From CALBPI01 sp038529355 (lineage in GTDB: Bacteria; Pseudomonadota; Gammaproteobacteria; Steroidobacterales; Woeseiaceae), in assembly GCA_038529355.1 (NCBI GenBank), contig JBCBDU010000004.1:75472-139471 (forward strand): 64,000 nucleotides of DNA, in the 5' to 3' direction. Of the stretch, positions 35,156 through 44,177 are shown piece after piece. The notes under the pieces are model-generated. The model made no database searches. It was not told where the DNA came from and was given only the letters and a program-made list of their open reading frames with translations. The stretch's first letter is position 1. The number at the start of each line of letters is the position of its first letter. The translations under genes were made by a program, and so were the position numbers.

Positions 35156-35994
35156 TAGTCTTTTCCATCACTACGTTTGGCTTTGCTGTCGCTGAACAAC
35201 TGGCTGGCGTAGTCAGGCGCCGGAAAATGAAACGGCACCGGACCATCAGCCATGCCATGCATGAACTGCCGCACTAACTCTGACGGCGCATTGCTGAGCT
35301 CGTCAGGACTACCGGACGCTGCGACTTTGCCATCGGAGATCAGATAGCTGCGATCAGCCACCGAGCTGATTTCCTGCACATCGTGACTGACGACGATTGA
35401 CGAGATGTTCAACGCATCGTTCATGCGGCGCACAAGGCGAACGATCACGCCCATCGAAATCGGATCCAGACCCACAAACGGCTCGTCGTAGATCAGAATG
35501 CGCGGGTCTGTCGCCATCGCGCGCGCAAGCGCTACGCGTCGCGCCATGCCGCCCGACAGCTCGGCCGGTTGCATGTATGCGGCGCCACGCAATCCGACAG
35601 CATGTAGTTTCGTCAACACGATATGGCGAATCAGCCGCTCCGGTAGCTCGAAGTGCTCACGCAACGGAAACGCAACATTTTCGAAGACATCGAGATCTGT
35701 CAGCAATGCGCCGTTCTGGAACAACATGCCGATATTGCGGCGCAACTGGTAAAGCCCGGTGCGCTTGAGCTCATCCAGCCACTTACCGTCAACGCGGATT
35801 CGACCGCGATCCGGCAGCAGTTGACCGGTAATCAGACGCAGCAGCGTCGTCTTGCCGGTGCCACTGGGTCCCATGATTGCGGTCACCTCACCGCGGCGAA
35901 TGTTCAGATCCAGACCGCTGAAAATCGGTCTGCTCCCGCGTGCATAGTGCAGATCGCTGATTTCGACAATGTTTTCCGGATTCATGCCAGCCAT
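35155..35994 (-). CDS. mlaF: ATPase subunit MlaF
   Basis: MlaF is the cytoplasmic ATPase of the Mla transporter. The 279-residue protein has Walker A GPSGTGKTT, signature LSGGMARRVALARAMA and Walker B ILIYDEPFVGLDP. The residues IVRLVRRMNDALNISSIVVS and the H-loop SHDVQE follow. It is the first gene of the mlaFEDCB operon. Two in-frame ATGs (35994 and 35985) are possible starts. It is divergent from the SUF operon. Confidence 0.96.
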   Translation of the reverse strand: MAGMNPENIVEISDLHYARGSRPIFSGLDLNIRRGEVTAIMGPSGTGKTTLLRLITGQLLPDRGRIRVDGKWLDELKRTGLYQLRRNIGMLFQNGALLTDLDVFENVAFPLREHFELPERLIRHIVLTKLHAVGLRGAAYMQPAELSGGMARRVALARAMATDPRILIYDEPFVGLDPISMGVIVRLVRRMNDALNISSIVVSHDVQEISSVADRSYLISDGKVAASGSPDELSNAPSELVRQFMHGMADGPVPFHFPAPDYASQLFSDSKAKRSDGKD

Positions 35995-36162
35995 AGACCC
36001 TGTGCAACAACGACAATTCCACAGCCTTTACGCTGGAATATCATTCACACTGTTGTATTTTGGCGACAGTCTCCATCGCCTGAAACGCTGTATTGACGGC
36101 AGCGCGGTGCCCATGTTGTGCATTATAGCAACACACCATGGTGATGTATTTATTCGTTGCTA

Positions 36163-36197
36163 TTGAGGCTTCGGATCAATAGGACTAAAATAGTCCT
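36163..36197 (+). promoter_or_regulatory. SUF operon promoter with overlapping IscR/Rrf2-type operator
   Basis: A -35 TTGAGG (36163-36168) and a -10 TAAAAT (36186-36191) are separated by 17 bases. A perfect palindrome, AGGACTA-AAA-TAGTCCT (36181-36197), covers the -10 element. Its core GACTAAAATAGTC matches the type 1 IscR site. The Rrf2 regulator gene starts 20 bases downstream, so it very probably binds here and represses its own operon. Confidence 0.82.
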
Positions 36198-36216
36198 CAT
36201 TGTTTCGGAGATCGCG

Positions 36217-36705
36217 ATGTTGCGGATCAGCAAAATGACAGACTACGGCACGCTTATCCTTGCCGAGCTTGCGAACGGCGCTGCAGAGCCACGCAGCGCT
36301 ACTGACATTGCTGCCAGCACCGGCCTGGGTGCGCCCACTGCGAGCAAGCTGCTGAAGTCTCTAGCGCGCGCCGGTCTGGTCACTTCGCAGCGCGGCAGCC
36401 GCGGCGGCTATGTGCTTGCGAAGCCGGCTGATGCGATCACTGCCGTTGCCATTATCGATGCCATCGAAGGCCCTGTCGCGTTGACCGCTTGCGCATCGAA
36501 CGACACGCAATGCGAGCTGGAGCACGTGTGCGGCGTCGGCTCGTCATGGCAACAAATCAGCGCCAGCATCCGCGCCGGCCTTGCCGCGATCAGCCTTGAC
36601 GACATGCGGCGCAACCGTAACCTGCCCGCCGAAATGCCTTTGCGCCCGATGTACGGCGCCGCCAACACCGAATCTCGCGCGCACCTGCTGCCGCGCGACC
36701 AATAA
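36217..36705 (+). CDS. Rrf2-family SUF system Fe-S regulator
   Basis: The 162-residue protein has the winged-helix Rrf2 domain, beginning MLRISKMTDYGTLILAELAN, and three cysteines at 92, 99 and 105 (CASNDTQCELEHVC) placed like the IscR cluster ligands. It belongs to the SUF-regulator branch described from Xanthomonas-like bacteria, by order and sequence. It likely senses a [2Fe-2S] cluster and represses sufBCDSUT when Fe-S supply is adequate. ATG 36217 is preceded by CGGAG. The operator at 36181-36197 supports autoregulation. Confidence 0.92.
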   Translation: MLRISKMTDYGTLILAELANGAAEPRSATDIAASTGLGAPTASKLLKSLARAGLVTSQRGSRGGYVLAKPADAITAVAIIDAIEGPVALTACASNDTQCELEHVCGVGSSWQQISASIRAGLAAISLDDMRRNRNLPAEMPLRPMYGAANTESRAHLLPRDQ

Positions 36706-36713
36706 GGAAACCG

Positions 36714-38162
36714 ATGAGCACCAACAGCAACGACGTCAACGATTTCGTCGATCAGAAATACAAGCATGGTTTCGTAACGGACATCGAGTCTGAAACATTT
36801 CCACCAGGTCTGGATGAGTCAGTGATCCGTGCGATATCGGCGCGCAAGCAGGAACCCGAGTTCATGCTTGAGTGGCGTCTGAAAGCCTATCGTACGTGGC
36901 TGGATATGAAACCGCCGTCGTGGGCACATGTGTCACATCCGCCGATTGACTACGAAGCCATATCGTATTTCTCGGCACCCAAGAAAGATGCCGACAAACC
37001 ACAGAGCCTGGACGAGGTCGATCCGAAGTTGCTGGAGACCTACGACAAGCTTGGCATACCGTTGCATGAACGCGCGCGCCTGGCCGGCGTCGCCGTGGAC
37101 GCAGTATTTGACAGTGTGTCGGTCACGACAACGTTTCGGGACAAGCTGGCCGAGTCTGGCGTCATTTTCTGTTCTTTCTCAGAGGCTGCGCGCGAGCATC
37201 CAGAGCTGGTCAAGAAATATCTGGGTACGGTCGTGCCACAGCGCGACAATTATTTCGCGGCGCTGAACTCAGCAGTATTCAGTGATGGCTCGTTCGTGTT
37301 TATTCCGAAAGGCGTGCGCTGCCCGATGGAACTGTCCACGTATTTCCGCATCAACGAAATGAACACCGGGCAGTTTGAACGCACGCTGATCATTGCCGAG
37401 GAAGGCAGCCACGTGAGCTACCTCGAAGGCTGCACGGCGCCGATGCGCGATGAAAACCAGCTACATGCCGCCGTGGTTGAGCTAGTTGCGCTTGACGATG
37501 CCGAGATCAAATATTCGACCGTGCAAAATTGGTATCCGGGCGATGAGGAAGGTCGTGGCGGTATCTACAATTTCGTCACCAAACGCGGCGACTGCCGGGG
37601 TGACAATTCAAAAATCTCCTGGACCCAGGTCGAAACCGGCTCCGCAATTACGTGGAAATATCCGAGCTGCATCCTGCGTGGCGACAACTCGGTCGGCGAA
37701 TTCTATTCGGTCGCCGTAACCAACAACCGCCAGCAAGCCGACACCGGCACGAAAATGATCCACATCGGTGAAAACACTCGCAGCACCATTGTCTCCAAGG
37801 GCATTTCCGCCGGTCGCGCACAGAACGCCTATCGGGGTCTCGTCAAGATCATGCCGCAGGCTAAAGGCGCACGAAACTACACGCAATGCGATTCGTTGCT
37901 GATTGGCAGCGACTGCGGCGCACACACGTTCCCGTACATGGAAGTCAAGAATGCCAGCGCCAAAGTAGAGCATGAGGCAACCACGTCGCGTATTGCCGAT
38001 GACCAGCTGTTTTATTGTCGCCAGCGCGGCATCGGCGAAGAGGACGCGGTGAACCTGATCGTAAACGGCTTCTGCAAAGACGTGTTTCGCGAGTTGCCGA
38101 TGGAGTTCGCAGTCGAAGCGCAAGCCCTGTTAAATGTCAGCCTCGAAGGAGCTGTCGGATAA
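36714..38162 (+). CDS. sufB: Fe-S assembly scaffold protein SufB
   Basis: SufB is the scaffold of the SufBCD complex on which Fe-S clusters form. The 482-residue protein shows KGVRCPMELSTYFRINE, EGCTAPMRDENQLHAAVVEL, NFVTKRGDCRG and the C-terminal beta-helix with YCRQRGIGEEDAVNLIVNGF. Cysteines of the assembly path are kept. It is the first structural gene of the operon and its stop abuts the sufC start. Confidence 0.97.
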   Translation: MSTNSNDVNDFVDQKYKHGFVTDIESETFPPGLDESVIRAISARKQEPEFMLEWRLKAYRTWLDMKPPSWAHVSHPPIDYEAISYFSAPKKDADKPQSLDEVDPKLLETYDKLGIPLHERARLAGVAVDAVFDSVSVTTTFRDKLAESGVIFCSFSEAAREHPELVKKYLGTVVPQRDNYFAALNSAVFSDGSFVFIPKGVRCPMELSTYFRINEMNTGQFERTLIIAEEGSHVSYLEGCTAPMRDENQLHAAVVELVALDDAEIKYSTVQNWYPGDEEGRGGIYNFVTKRGDCRGDNSKISWTQVETGSAITWKYPSCILRGDNSVGEFYSVAVTNNRQQADTGTKMIHIGENTRSTIVSKGISAGRAQNAYRGLVKIMPQAKGARNYTQCDSLLIGSDCGAHTFPYMEVKNASAKVEHEATTSRIADDQLFYCRQRGIGEEDAVNLIVNGFCKDVFRELPMEFAVEAQALLNVSLEGAVG

Positions 38163-38927
38163 ATGACTAACACAATGATTGAAATCAAAGACCTGACCGC
38201 CGCCGTCGATGGCACCGACATCCTGAAAGGATTGTCGCTGAGCATCAAGCCGGGTGAAGTGCACGCCATCATGGGTCCGAACGGCTCCGGCAAGAGCACG
38301 CTGGCGAATGTATTGGCCGGCCGACCGGACTACATCGTCACCGGCGGCAGTGTCACATTTAATGGTGTCGATCTGCTGGGGTTGGAACCTGAAGAGCGCG
38401 CGCGTGCCGGCGTATTTCTTGCGTTCCAGTATCCGGCAGAAATTCCGGGCGTCAACAACACCTACCTGCTGCGCGCGGCGCTCAACGCGGTGCGCACGGC
38501 ACGCGGCGAAGCCGAGATCAGCGCCGTCGACTTCATGAAGCTTGCCCGCGAAAAAATGAAGTTGATGCAAATGGACGCCAGCTTCCTGAATCGTGGCGTT
38601 AACGAAGGATTTTCGGGTGGCGAAAAGAAACGCAATGAAGTGTTCCAGATGGCTGTCCTCGAGCCGACATTGTGCGTGCTTGACGAAACCGATTCGGGTT
38701 TGGACATCGACGCACTGAAAATCGTCGCCAATGGCGTCAACGCGCTGCGTGATGAGGCGCGCTCGTTTCTGATGGTGACGCATTATCAAAGACTGCTGGA
38801 CTACATTGTTCCGGACTACGTGCACGTACTTGCCGGCGGCCGCATTATTCGTTCGGGCGACAAGTCACTGGCGCTGGAACTCGAAGCGCGCGGTTACGAC
38901 TGGTTGCTGGAGGAAGCTGCAGCATGA
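38163..38927 (+). CDS. sufC: Fe-S assembly ATPase SufC
   Basis: SufC is the ABC-type ATPase that drives conformational change in SufBCD. The 254-residue protein has Walker A GPNGSGKST, signature FSGGEKKRNEVFQMA and Walker B CVLDETDSGLDIDA. The Glu-Thr-Asp form of the D-loop region and VTHYQRLLDYIVPDYVHV are diagnostic for SufC. It begins directly after sufB and overlaps sufD by 4 bases. Confidence 0.97.
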   Translation: MTNTMIEIKDLTAAVDGTDILKGLSLSIKPGEVHAIMGPNGSGKSTLANVLAGRPDYIVTGGSVTFNGVDLLGLEPEERARAGVFLAFQYPAEIPGVNNTYLLRAALNAVRTARGEAEISAVDFMKLAREKMKLMQMDASFLNRGVNEGFSGGEKKRNEVFQMAVLEPTLCVLDETDSGLDIDALKIVANGVNALRDEARSFLMVTHYQRLLDYIVPDYVHVLAGGRIIRSGDKSLALELEARGYDWLLEEAAA

Positions 38928-40195
38928 ACCTTGCACCGCTTGAACAGGCACTGGCGATGCGCTTCCCGGATGCCGGCGTGCGGCAGCGCGCGGCGCTGGA
39001 CGCGTTGCTCACGCATGGCTTCCCGGACCGTCACGTGGAGCGCTGGAAATACACCCGCAGTGCGCCGTACGCGGACTATGCGTTGCGCGCCTTAGCAGCG
39101 CAACAACCGGGAAACGCACTGGACAACACGCTCACCGAACGACTGGCCCAGTGGCAACAACAGTTTGCCGCGAGCTACATCATTGTCATCGTCAACGGAC
39201 AAATGAACACGGCGCACACGTGCTTGCCGAGCGGCGTCACAATGACACCGGCTATTGCGGACCGCGCCGCGTTCAAGGCAACGCCCGACGATGCTCTGGC
39301 CTTGCTCAACGACGCCTTGCCGACAACGCAACTGACGTTATCGGTGGCGGACAACACCAAGACCGATGCGCCTTTGCATATTGTGCATTTGAGCCATGCG
39401 CAGAACGCGTTGGCACAGGTGCGTATTGATGTTGATTTGCAACCCAACAGTCAATTGACCATCGTTGAGCACATCTTGCCGGCCGACTGCAAAGAGCCGA
39501 TGCACAGCACCGTTGCAACCGCGCAGCTCGCGCAAGGGGCGACGCTTGCGTGGTATCGCCTGCAGCAGGCCGGCGGCGATGCATTGGTCGCAACACGTCT
39601 CGATGCAGTGCTGGCCAACGACGCCGTTCTGGACACGTTGACGCTGGATGTTGGCGGCAAGCTGGTGCGCAACGATCTGAATGTCGTCCTCGCCGAAGCT
39701 GGTGCCAGTGTGAACATGCGCGGTGTCTATCTGATCAATGGCCAGCAGCACGTCGACAACCATACCCATGTCGACCATGCGGCAAAAGACACGACCAGCA
39801 ACGAAGATTATCGCGGCGTACTGCGTGATCACAGTCGCGCAGTGTTCAACGGCAAGGTCTATGTGCACGAGGGCGCCGATGGCACCGACGCTGCGCAATC
39901 CAACAAGAACCTGCTGCTGTCCGATCACGCAGAAATCGATACCAAGCCGGAGCTGGAAATTTATGCGGATGACGTCAAGTGTGCGCACGGCGCAACGGTC
40001 GGCCAGCTTGATGACGCCTCGCTGTTCTACCTGCGCTCGCGCGGTATCGACAGCGACACCGCCACGCAACTGCTGACGTTTGCGTTCTGCCGCGAGGTGA
40101 TCCGCGACATCGCTGACTTACCGGTCAAAACTGCCGCGGAGCGTTTGGTCGCCAACGAGATTCCGGACTTCACAGCATTGGATCTTGCCTCATGA
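38924..40195 (+). CDS. sufD: Fe-S assembly protein SufD
   Basis: SufD is the SufB paralogue that completes the SufBC2D scaffold and helps iron entry. The 423-residue protein has the divergent N-terminal half and the SufB-like beta-helix with HVDHAAKDTTSNEDYRGVL, KNLLLSDHAEIDTKPELEI and DDVKCAHGATVGQLDDASLF. The conserved histidine in CAHGATVG is present. It overlaps sufC and sufS by 4 bases each. Confidence 0.96.
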   Translation: MNLAPLEQALAMRFPDAGVRQRAALDALLTHGFPDRHVERWKYTRSAPYADYALRALAAQQPGNALDNTLTERLAQWQQQFAASYIIVIVNGQMNTAHTCLPSGVTMTPAIADRAAFKATPDDALALLNDALPTTQLTLSVADNTKTDAPLHIVHLSHAQNALAQVRIDVDLQPNSQLTIVEHILPADCKEPMHSTVATAQLAQGATLAWYRLQQAGGDALVATRLDAVLANDAVLDTLTLDVGGKLVRNDLNVVLAEAGASVNMRGVYLINGQQHVDNHTHVDHAAKDTTSNEDYRGVLRDHSRAVFNGKVYVHEGADGTDAAQSNKNLLLSDHAEIDTKPELEIYADDVKCAHGATVGQLDDASLFYLRSRGIDSDTATQLLTFAFCREVIRDIADLPVKTAAERLVANEIPDFTALDLAS

Positions 40196-41451
40196 GTGCA
40201 GCGGCCGACCTGACGCACGATGTGCGCGAGCTGGAGCAACAGATGCGCGCGCTGCGCGGCGATTTTCCGGCATTGCATCAATCGGTCAACGAACATCCGC
40301 TGGTGTTCCTCGACAGCGCCGCTTCCTCGCAGCGCGCGCAACCGGTGATTGATGCGGTTACGCACTACGAAACGCATGATCATGCCAACGTGCATCGCGG
40401 CGTACATACGCTGAGCCATCGTGCTACCAGCGCCTACGAAGGCGCACGCGAAACGGTGCGCGACTTTATCGGCGCCGCAAGCATCAACGAAATCATTTTC
40501 ACGCGCGGCACGACCGAAGGCATCAATCTGGTTGCCCAGAGTTTTGTTGCCCCGCGTCTGAAAGCTGGCGATGAAATCGTCATTACCCATCTGGAGCATC
40601 ACGCCAACATCGTGCCGTGGCAGATGCTTGCGGCGACGCACGACATCACGTTGCGCGTCGCGCCGGTCAACGATGATGGTAGCGTTGATACCAATGCTGT
40701 CATCGAGCTGCTGAACGAGCGCACGGTAATGCTCGCGATCTCCGCAGTGTCCAATGCACTCGGTACGATTCTGCCACTGGGTGACATCATTCCGACGGCA
40801 CGCGCGGCCGGCATTCCGGTGCTCGTTGACGGCGCTCAGGCGGTGCCGCACAGCCATGTCGACGTGGTCGCGCTGGATGCCGATTTCTTTGTATTTTCAG
40901 CACACAAAATGTGCGGCCCAACCGGCGTCGGCGTGTTGTATGGTCGCGAGGCACTGCTCGACGCCATGCCGCCGTGGCAAGGCGGCGGCGACATGATCCG
41001 TGAGGTGAGTTTCGCCGGCACCACTTACAACGACCTACCCTACAAATTCGAGGCAGGCACGCCCAACATTAGTGGCGTCGTGGGCCTGGGCGCAGCTTGC
41101 GACTACCTGTCTGCAGTGGGCATGCAGCGCATCGCTGATTACGAGCACTGGTTACTCGAGCAGCTGACGACACGTCTCCAGCCAATGGATGACATCCGTA
41201 TTGTCGGCACCGCGCCGCGCAAAGCCGCCGTTGTGTCCTTCGTGATGCGTGACGTTCATCCGCATGATCTGGGCACTATCGTGGATCAGAAAGGCGTCGC
41301 GATTCGCACTGGTCATCATTGCGCGATGCCCGTCATGGATCGCTTCGACGTACCCGGCACTGCGCGCGCTTCAATGGCGTTCTACAACACACTCGAAGAT
41401 ATCGAAGCGCTGGTCGCAGCGTTAGATGTCGTGCGCAGGATGTTCCATTGA
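40192..41451 (+). CDS. sufS: Cysteine desulfurase SufS
   Basis: SufS is a PLP enzyme that takes sulfur from cysteine for Fe-S assembly. The 419-residue protein has the class V aminotransferase fold, the PLP lysine in FSAHKMCGPTGVGVLYG, and the active cysteine in RTGHHCAMPVMD. ALGTILPLGDIIPTARAAG is also typical. It is a group II desulfurase paired with SufU downstream. The end overlaps sufU by 4 bases (TTGA). Confidence 0.96.
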   Translation: MSAAADLTHDVRELEQQMRALRGDFPALHQSVNEHPLVFLDSAASSQRAQPVIDAVTHYETHDHANVHRGVHTLSHRATSAYEGARETVRDFIGAASINEIIFTRGTTEGINLVAQSFVAPRLKAGDEIVITHLEHHANIVPWQMLAATHDITLRVAPVNDDGSVDTNAVIELLNERTVMLAISAVSNALGTILPLGDIIPTARAAGIPVLVDGAQAVPHSHVDVVALDADFFVFSAHKMCGPTGVGVLYGREALLDAMPPWQGGGDMIREVSFAGTTYNDLPYKFEAGTPNISGVVGLGAACDYLSAVGMQRIADYEHWLLEQLTTRLQPMDDIRIVGTAPRKAAVVSFVMRDVHPHDLGTIVDQKGVAIRTGHHCAMPVMDRFDVPGTARASMAFYNTLEDIEALVAALDVVRRMFH

Positions 41452-41909
41452 GTACAGCAGATTTGGCGCAACTCTATCGCGACCAGGTGCTGCAACACTC
41501 ACGCGCGCCAACACACCGGCGCCGTGTCGACAACGCCACGATGGCGGTAACCGGTAACAACCCGCTGTGCGGCGACAAACTGACCGTCTATCTGACGTTG
41601 CATGCTGACACGATTGCGGATGTCTCTTTCGAAGGCTCAGGCTGCGCCATCAGTGTTGCCTCAGCCTCGATGCTGAGCGAGATGCTCAGCGGCGTTGAGC
41701 GACCACACGCACAGCAGCTGATCAATGACACACTGAGCTGGCTGGGCTCGGCGATCGACACGCCGCCACCGACACAACTGGCAAAAACACCCATCAGCGC
41801 GCTGGCTGCTGTTCGCCAGTATCCATCGCGGGTAAAATGCGCCACGCTCGCGTGGCATGCCGCCGCGAACGCAACACACAACCAATCAACGACTGTGACG
41901 ACTGAGTAA
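41448..41909 (+). CDS. sufU: SUF sulfur-relay protein SufU
   Basis: SufU accepts sulfur from SufS. The 153-residue NifU/IscU-like protein has the zinc/sulfur ligands in NPLCGDKLTV, GSGCAISVASASML and RVKCATLAW. I place the start at TTG 41448, because TTGA overlaps the sufS stop and the family N-terminus (ADLAQLYRDQVLQHSRAP) begins at once. No ATG is available between there and the conserved region. The insert between the second and third cysteines fits SufU rather than IscU. Confidence 0.92.
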   Translation: MSTADLAQLYRDQVLQHSRAPTHRRRVDNATMAVTGNNPLCGDKLTVYLTLHADTIADVSFEGSGCAISVASASMLSEMLSGVERPHAQQLINDTLSWLGSAIDTPPPTQLAKTPISALAAVRQYPSRVKCATLAWHAAANATHNQSTTVTTE

Positions 41910-41914
41910 CGGCT

Positions 41915-42469
41915 ATGTATTCGAACGATAGCGAACCCTTCACCCTGCAACGCGATGTCGAAGCGGTCATTATCCCCGTCGGCATGCAAGTGACGCTGCG
42001 CAAAGGCAGCAATGGCTACATCACACAAGGCCTGGGTGGCAATTTCACGATCTATCTCGAGGGCAGCCTGTTCCGGGTCGACGGCAAAGACGCCGACGCG
42101 CTGGGCAAAGAACCGGTCAAACCACCCGAGGTACCGGCCGGTATCAGCGATGATGATTTCGAACAAATTATCTGGCGCCAGTTGAAAACCTGCTTTGACC
42201 CGGAAATCCCGGTCGATATCGTCGAACTGGGTCTCGTCTATCGCGTCGACATCAGCAAGGACGGCGACGGCCAGCGCCGCGTCGATGTGGATATGACATT
42301 GACTGCACCGGGCTGCGGCATGGGCGACGTCATCGTTGACGACGTACGCCAGAAAGTGGCGATTGTGCCAACCGTCGATGAGGTCAACGTTGAGCTTGTC
42401 TTTGACCCGCCATGGAATCACATGATGATGAGCGAAGAAGCACGTCTGCAAACCGGCATGATGTATTAA
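41915..42469 (+). CDS. sufT: Fe-S assembly accessory protein SufT
   Basis: SufT is a DUF59/MIP18 protein that helps mature Fe-S enzymes. The 184-residue protein has an N-terminal region unique to SufT (about 1-75, with GLGGNFTIYLEGSLFRVDG) and the MIP18 domain with DPEIPVDIVELGLVYRVDI, LTAPGCGMGDVIVDDV and VFDPPWNHMMMS. The conserved cysteine of the TAPGC motif is present. It is the last clear member of the SUF operon. Confidence 0.94.
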   Translation: MYSNDSEPFTLQRDVEAVIIPVGMQVTLRKGSNGYITQGLGGNFTIYLEGSLFRVDGKDADALGKEPVKPPEVPAGISDDDFEQIIWRQLKTCFDPEIPVDIVELGLVYRVDISKDGDGQRRVDVDMTLTAPGCGMGDVIVDDVRQKVAIVPTVDEVNVELVFDPPWNHMMMSEEARLQTGMMY

Positions 42470-42482
42470 GGTGCGTTAACGG

Positions 42483-43007
42483 ATGGGTTTCAAAACGCAC
42501 TCCCTGACGCTGCTGCGGCACGCCAAATCGGACTGGAGTCGGGAGTCCCTGTCCGACCATGACCGTCCGCTGAACGAGCGCGGTGAACGTGATGCGCCGC
42601 AAATGGGCAAGCGGCTCAAAGCACTCGGCGTGCGACCTTCACTGCTGGTCACGAGCACCGCCAAGCGGGCAGTCCAGACGTGCAAGCTGGTTGCCAACAA
42701 CCTCGGCTTCCCGCTGGAGTTCATCCACCGCGAGCGCGACCTGTATCTGGCCTCGCCACAGCAAATTATGCGCACGCTGGCGCAGCAGGATCCGAGTTTT
42801 CACCATGTGTTGCTGGTGGGCCACAACCCAGGCATCTCCGAGCTTGCGCAACGATTATCCGACGGGCTCGTGGTTGATATGCCAACCGCCGCCATGCTGA
42901 CCGTTGAGGGAGAAACGCCAGATTGGGCCAGCTTTGAGCAGATAGCCAGACGCGTCGTAGGCTACGACTACCCCAAGAACCACGCAGGCGTTATCACACG
43001 CCAATAG
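42483..43007 (+). CDS. SixA-like phosphohistidine phosphatase
   Basis: The 174-residue protein is a histidine phosphatase of the SixA kind. The catalytic motif LLRHAKSDW near residue 10, DRPLNERGERDA, and the second histidine in LLVGHNPGISELA are visible. SixA removes phosphate from histidine phosphotransfer domains such as ArcB or PtsN-system proteins. It follows sufT by 13 bases and could be read from the SUF promoter, though it is not part of the known SUF machinery. Confidence 0.88.
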   Translation: MGFKTHSLTLLRHAKSDWSRESLSDHDRPLNERGERDAPQMGKRLKALGVRPSLLVTSTAKRAVQTCKLVANNLGFPLEFIHRERDLYLASPQQIMRTLAQQDPSFHHVLLVGHNPGISELAQRLSDGLVVDMPTAAMLTVEGETPDWASFEQIARRVVGYDYPKNHAGVITRQ

Positions 43008-43157
43008 GTCTCGCGCATGGCGACTGCAGCCGGGTGATTGCGAACCAAGCCGGGTTCAACCATTCTGTTTGATATATTGATTCGATCTTTTAATTGAATT
43101 TTTATAAACAGTATTGACGCCCTATTCTAGGCGCATCTTCGTCGCCCGGATGCTGAT

Positions 43158-44177
43158 ATGAACCCTGCAAATCGAAATGCGCTCCGCAGCCTGCAAGCCG
43201 TCCCCAGCACCCGCAACCCGCTGCGAATTGCCCTGGCGATCGGCGACGATGCACGCTCCAGGACGCTGGTAACGGCGCTGCAATCGACACTGGCGCAGTG
43301 CGACGCGCGCGTTGCACACGAGTCCCTACCCGGCAGCGAAAGTTGCGGATTATCGGTAGCACTGCCGCGCGAGGACGCCGGCAACATGGGTGCGTTGTAC
43401 CGCTTCCGTGCACTGGCGCCGCTGTGCAAAGCACATGCACACTCTATGGATCTGACCATCGCAGCTGACGAGAGCGGCCATACCCTCAGCGAGCCCAACG
43501 CAAGAATCAGCAGCGTATCGCCGAGCGAGCAGACCATTGATCTGGCGTGCCGATATGCGCTGCAACGCGGCAGGCAAGGCGTTAGTCTGGTAACCCATGT
43601 CGAGATGTCCGACGGTACGCGGGCGTTCATGCAGCGCATGACTAGCGAGTTTTCGGTGCGCTATCCGGCGCTGACGCTCAACACGCTGGATGCAGACGAC
43701 GCACTGTACGCCATGTTCAAGGACGCAGGCTCGCTGGATGTCCTGGTCAGCTCACCGGCTATCGCACAAACGTTGTGCGCAGCAGCGGTCAATCTTGCCA
43801 ATGCGGCCGACACGGCAACGGTGATGCGCGTTCGCGATCAGCAGTGCGATGTCTTGCCATGGCGTTCGACAAGAGCGGGGGATACACCTGCAAGCCTGTC
43901 GGCCTGGATCGCCTGTGTGACGGAGTGTTTGTTGATGCTGGGTCGTTCACGCCAGGCACTGGCTTTGGACAATGCGTGGCTGGCGACGCTGGAGCACGGC
44001 GCGCAGTGCGGCGGCGTGCACTTGATTAGCCCGTACACGTCAACGCTTAACGCTGAAGCATTCGCTGATGCCGTTTGCTTGCGTCTGGGCGAGCGACCGC
44101 AAAAAGTGGCACAACGATTGTCACCAGCGCAGCCGGCGCAGCCACAGCGACTTGCATTGGTCGCAATGCGTCACTGA
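43158..44177 (+). CDS. Isocitrate/isopropylmalate dehydrogenase-like pseudoenzyme
   Basis: The 339-residue protein follows the linear order of isocitrate/isopropylmalate dehydrogenases without their active site. IALAIGDD (24-31) stands where GDGIGPEV would be. SEQTIDLACRYALQRGRQGV (123-142) matches the region ahead of the catalytic lysine, but VHKAN reads THVEMSDG (146-153). YPALTLNTLDADDALYAMF (169-187) and SLDVLVSSP (192-200) match the next strands, yet the metal-binding NLxGDILSD has become AIAQTLCAA. HGSAP is not seen. I infer a structural or regulatory relic rather than an enzyme. The gene is intact, with no frameshift. Its role is unknown. Confidence 0.72.
   Translation: MNPANRNALRSLQAVPSTRNPLRIALAIGDDARSRTLVTALQSTLAQCDARVAHESLPGSESCGLSVALPREDAGNMGALYRFRALAPLCKAHAHSMDLTIAADESGHTLSEPNARISSVSPSEQTIDLACRYALQRGRQGVSLVTHVEMSDGTRAFMQRMTSEFSVRYPALTLNTLDADDALYAMFKDAGSLDVLVSSPAIAQTLCAAAVNLANAADTATVMRVRDQQCDVLPWRSTRAGDTPASLSAWIACVTECLLMLGRSRQALALDNAWLATLEHGAQCGGVHLISPYTSTLNAEAFADAVCLRLGERPQKVAQRLSPAQPAQPQRLALVAMRH

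Noticed and set aside
39338..40857. Minus-strand frames of 243 and 276 codons opposite sufD and sufS
   Set aside because: The sense genes are unmistakable and tightly overlapped in an operon; the antisense products have no recognisable domain.
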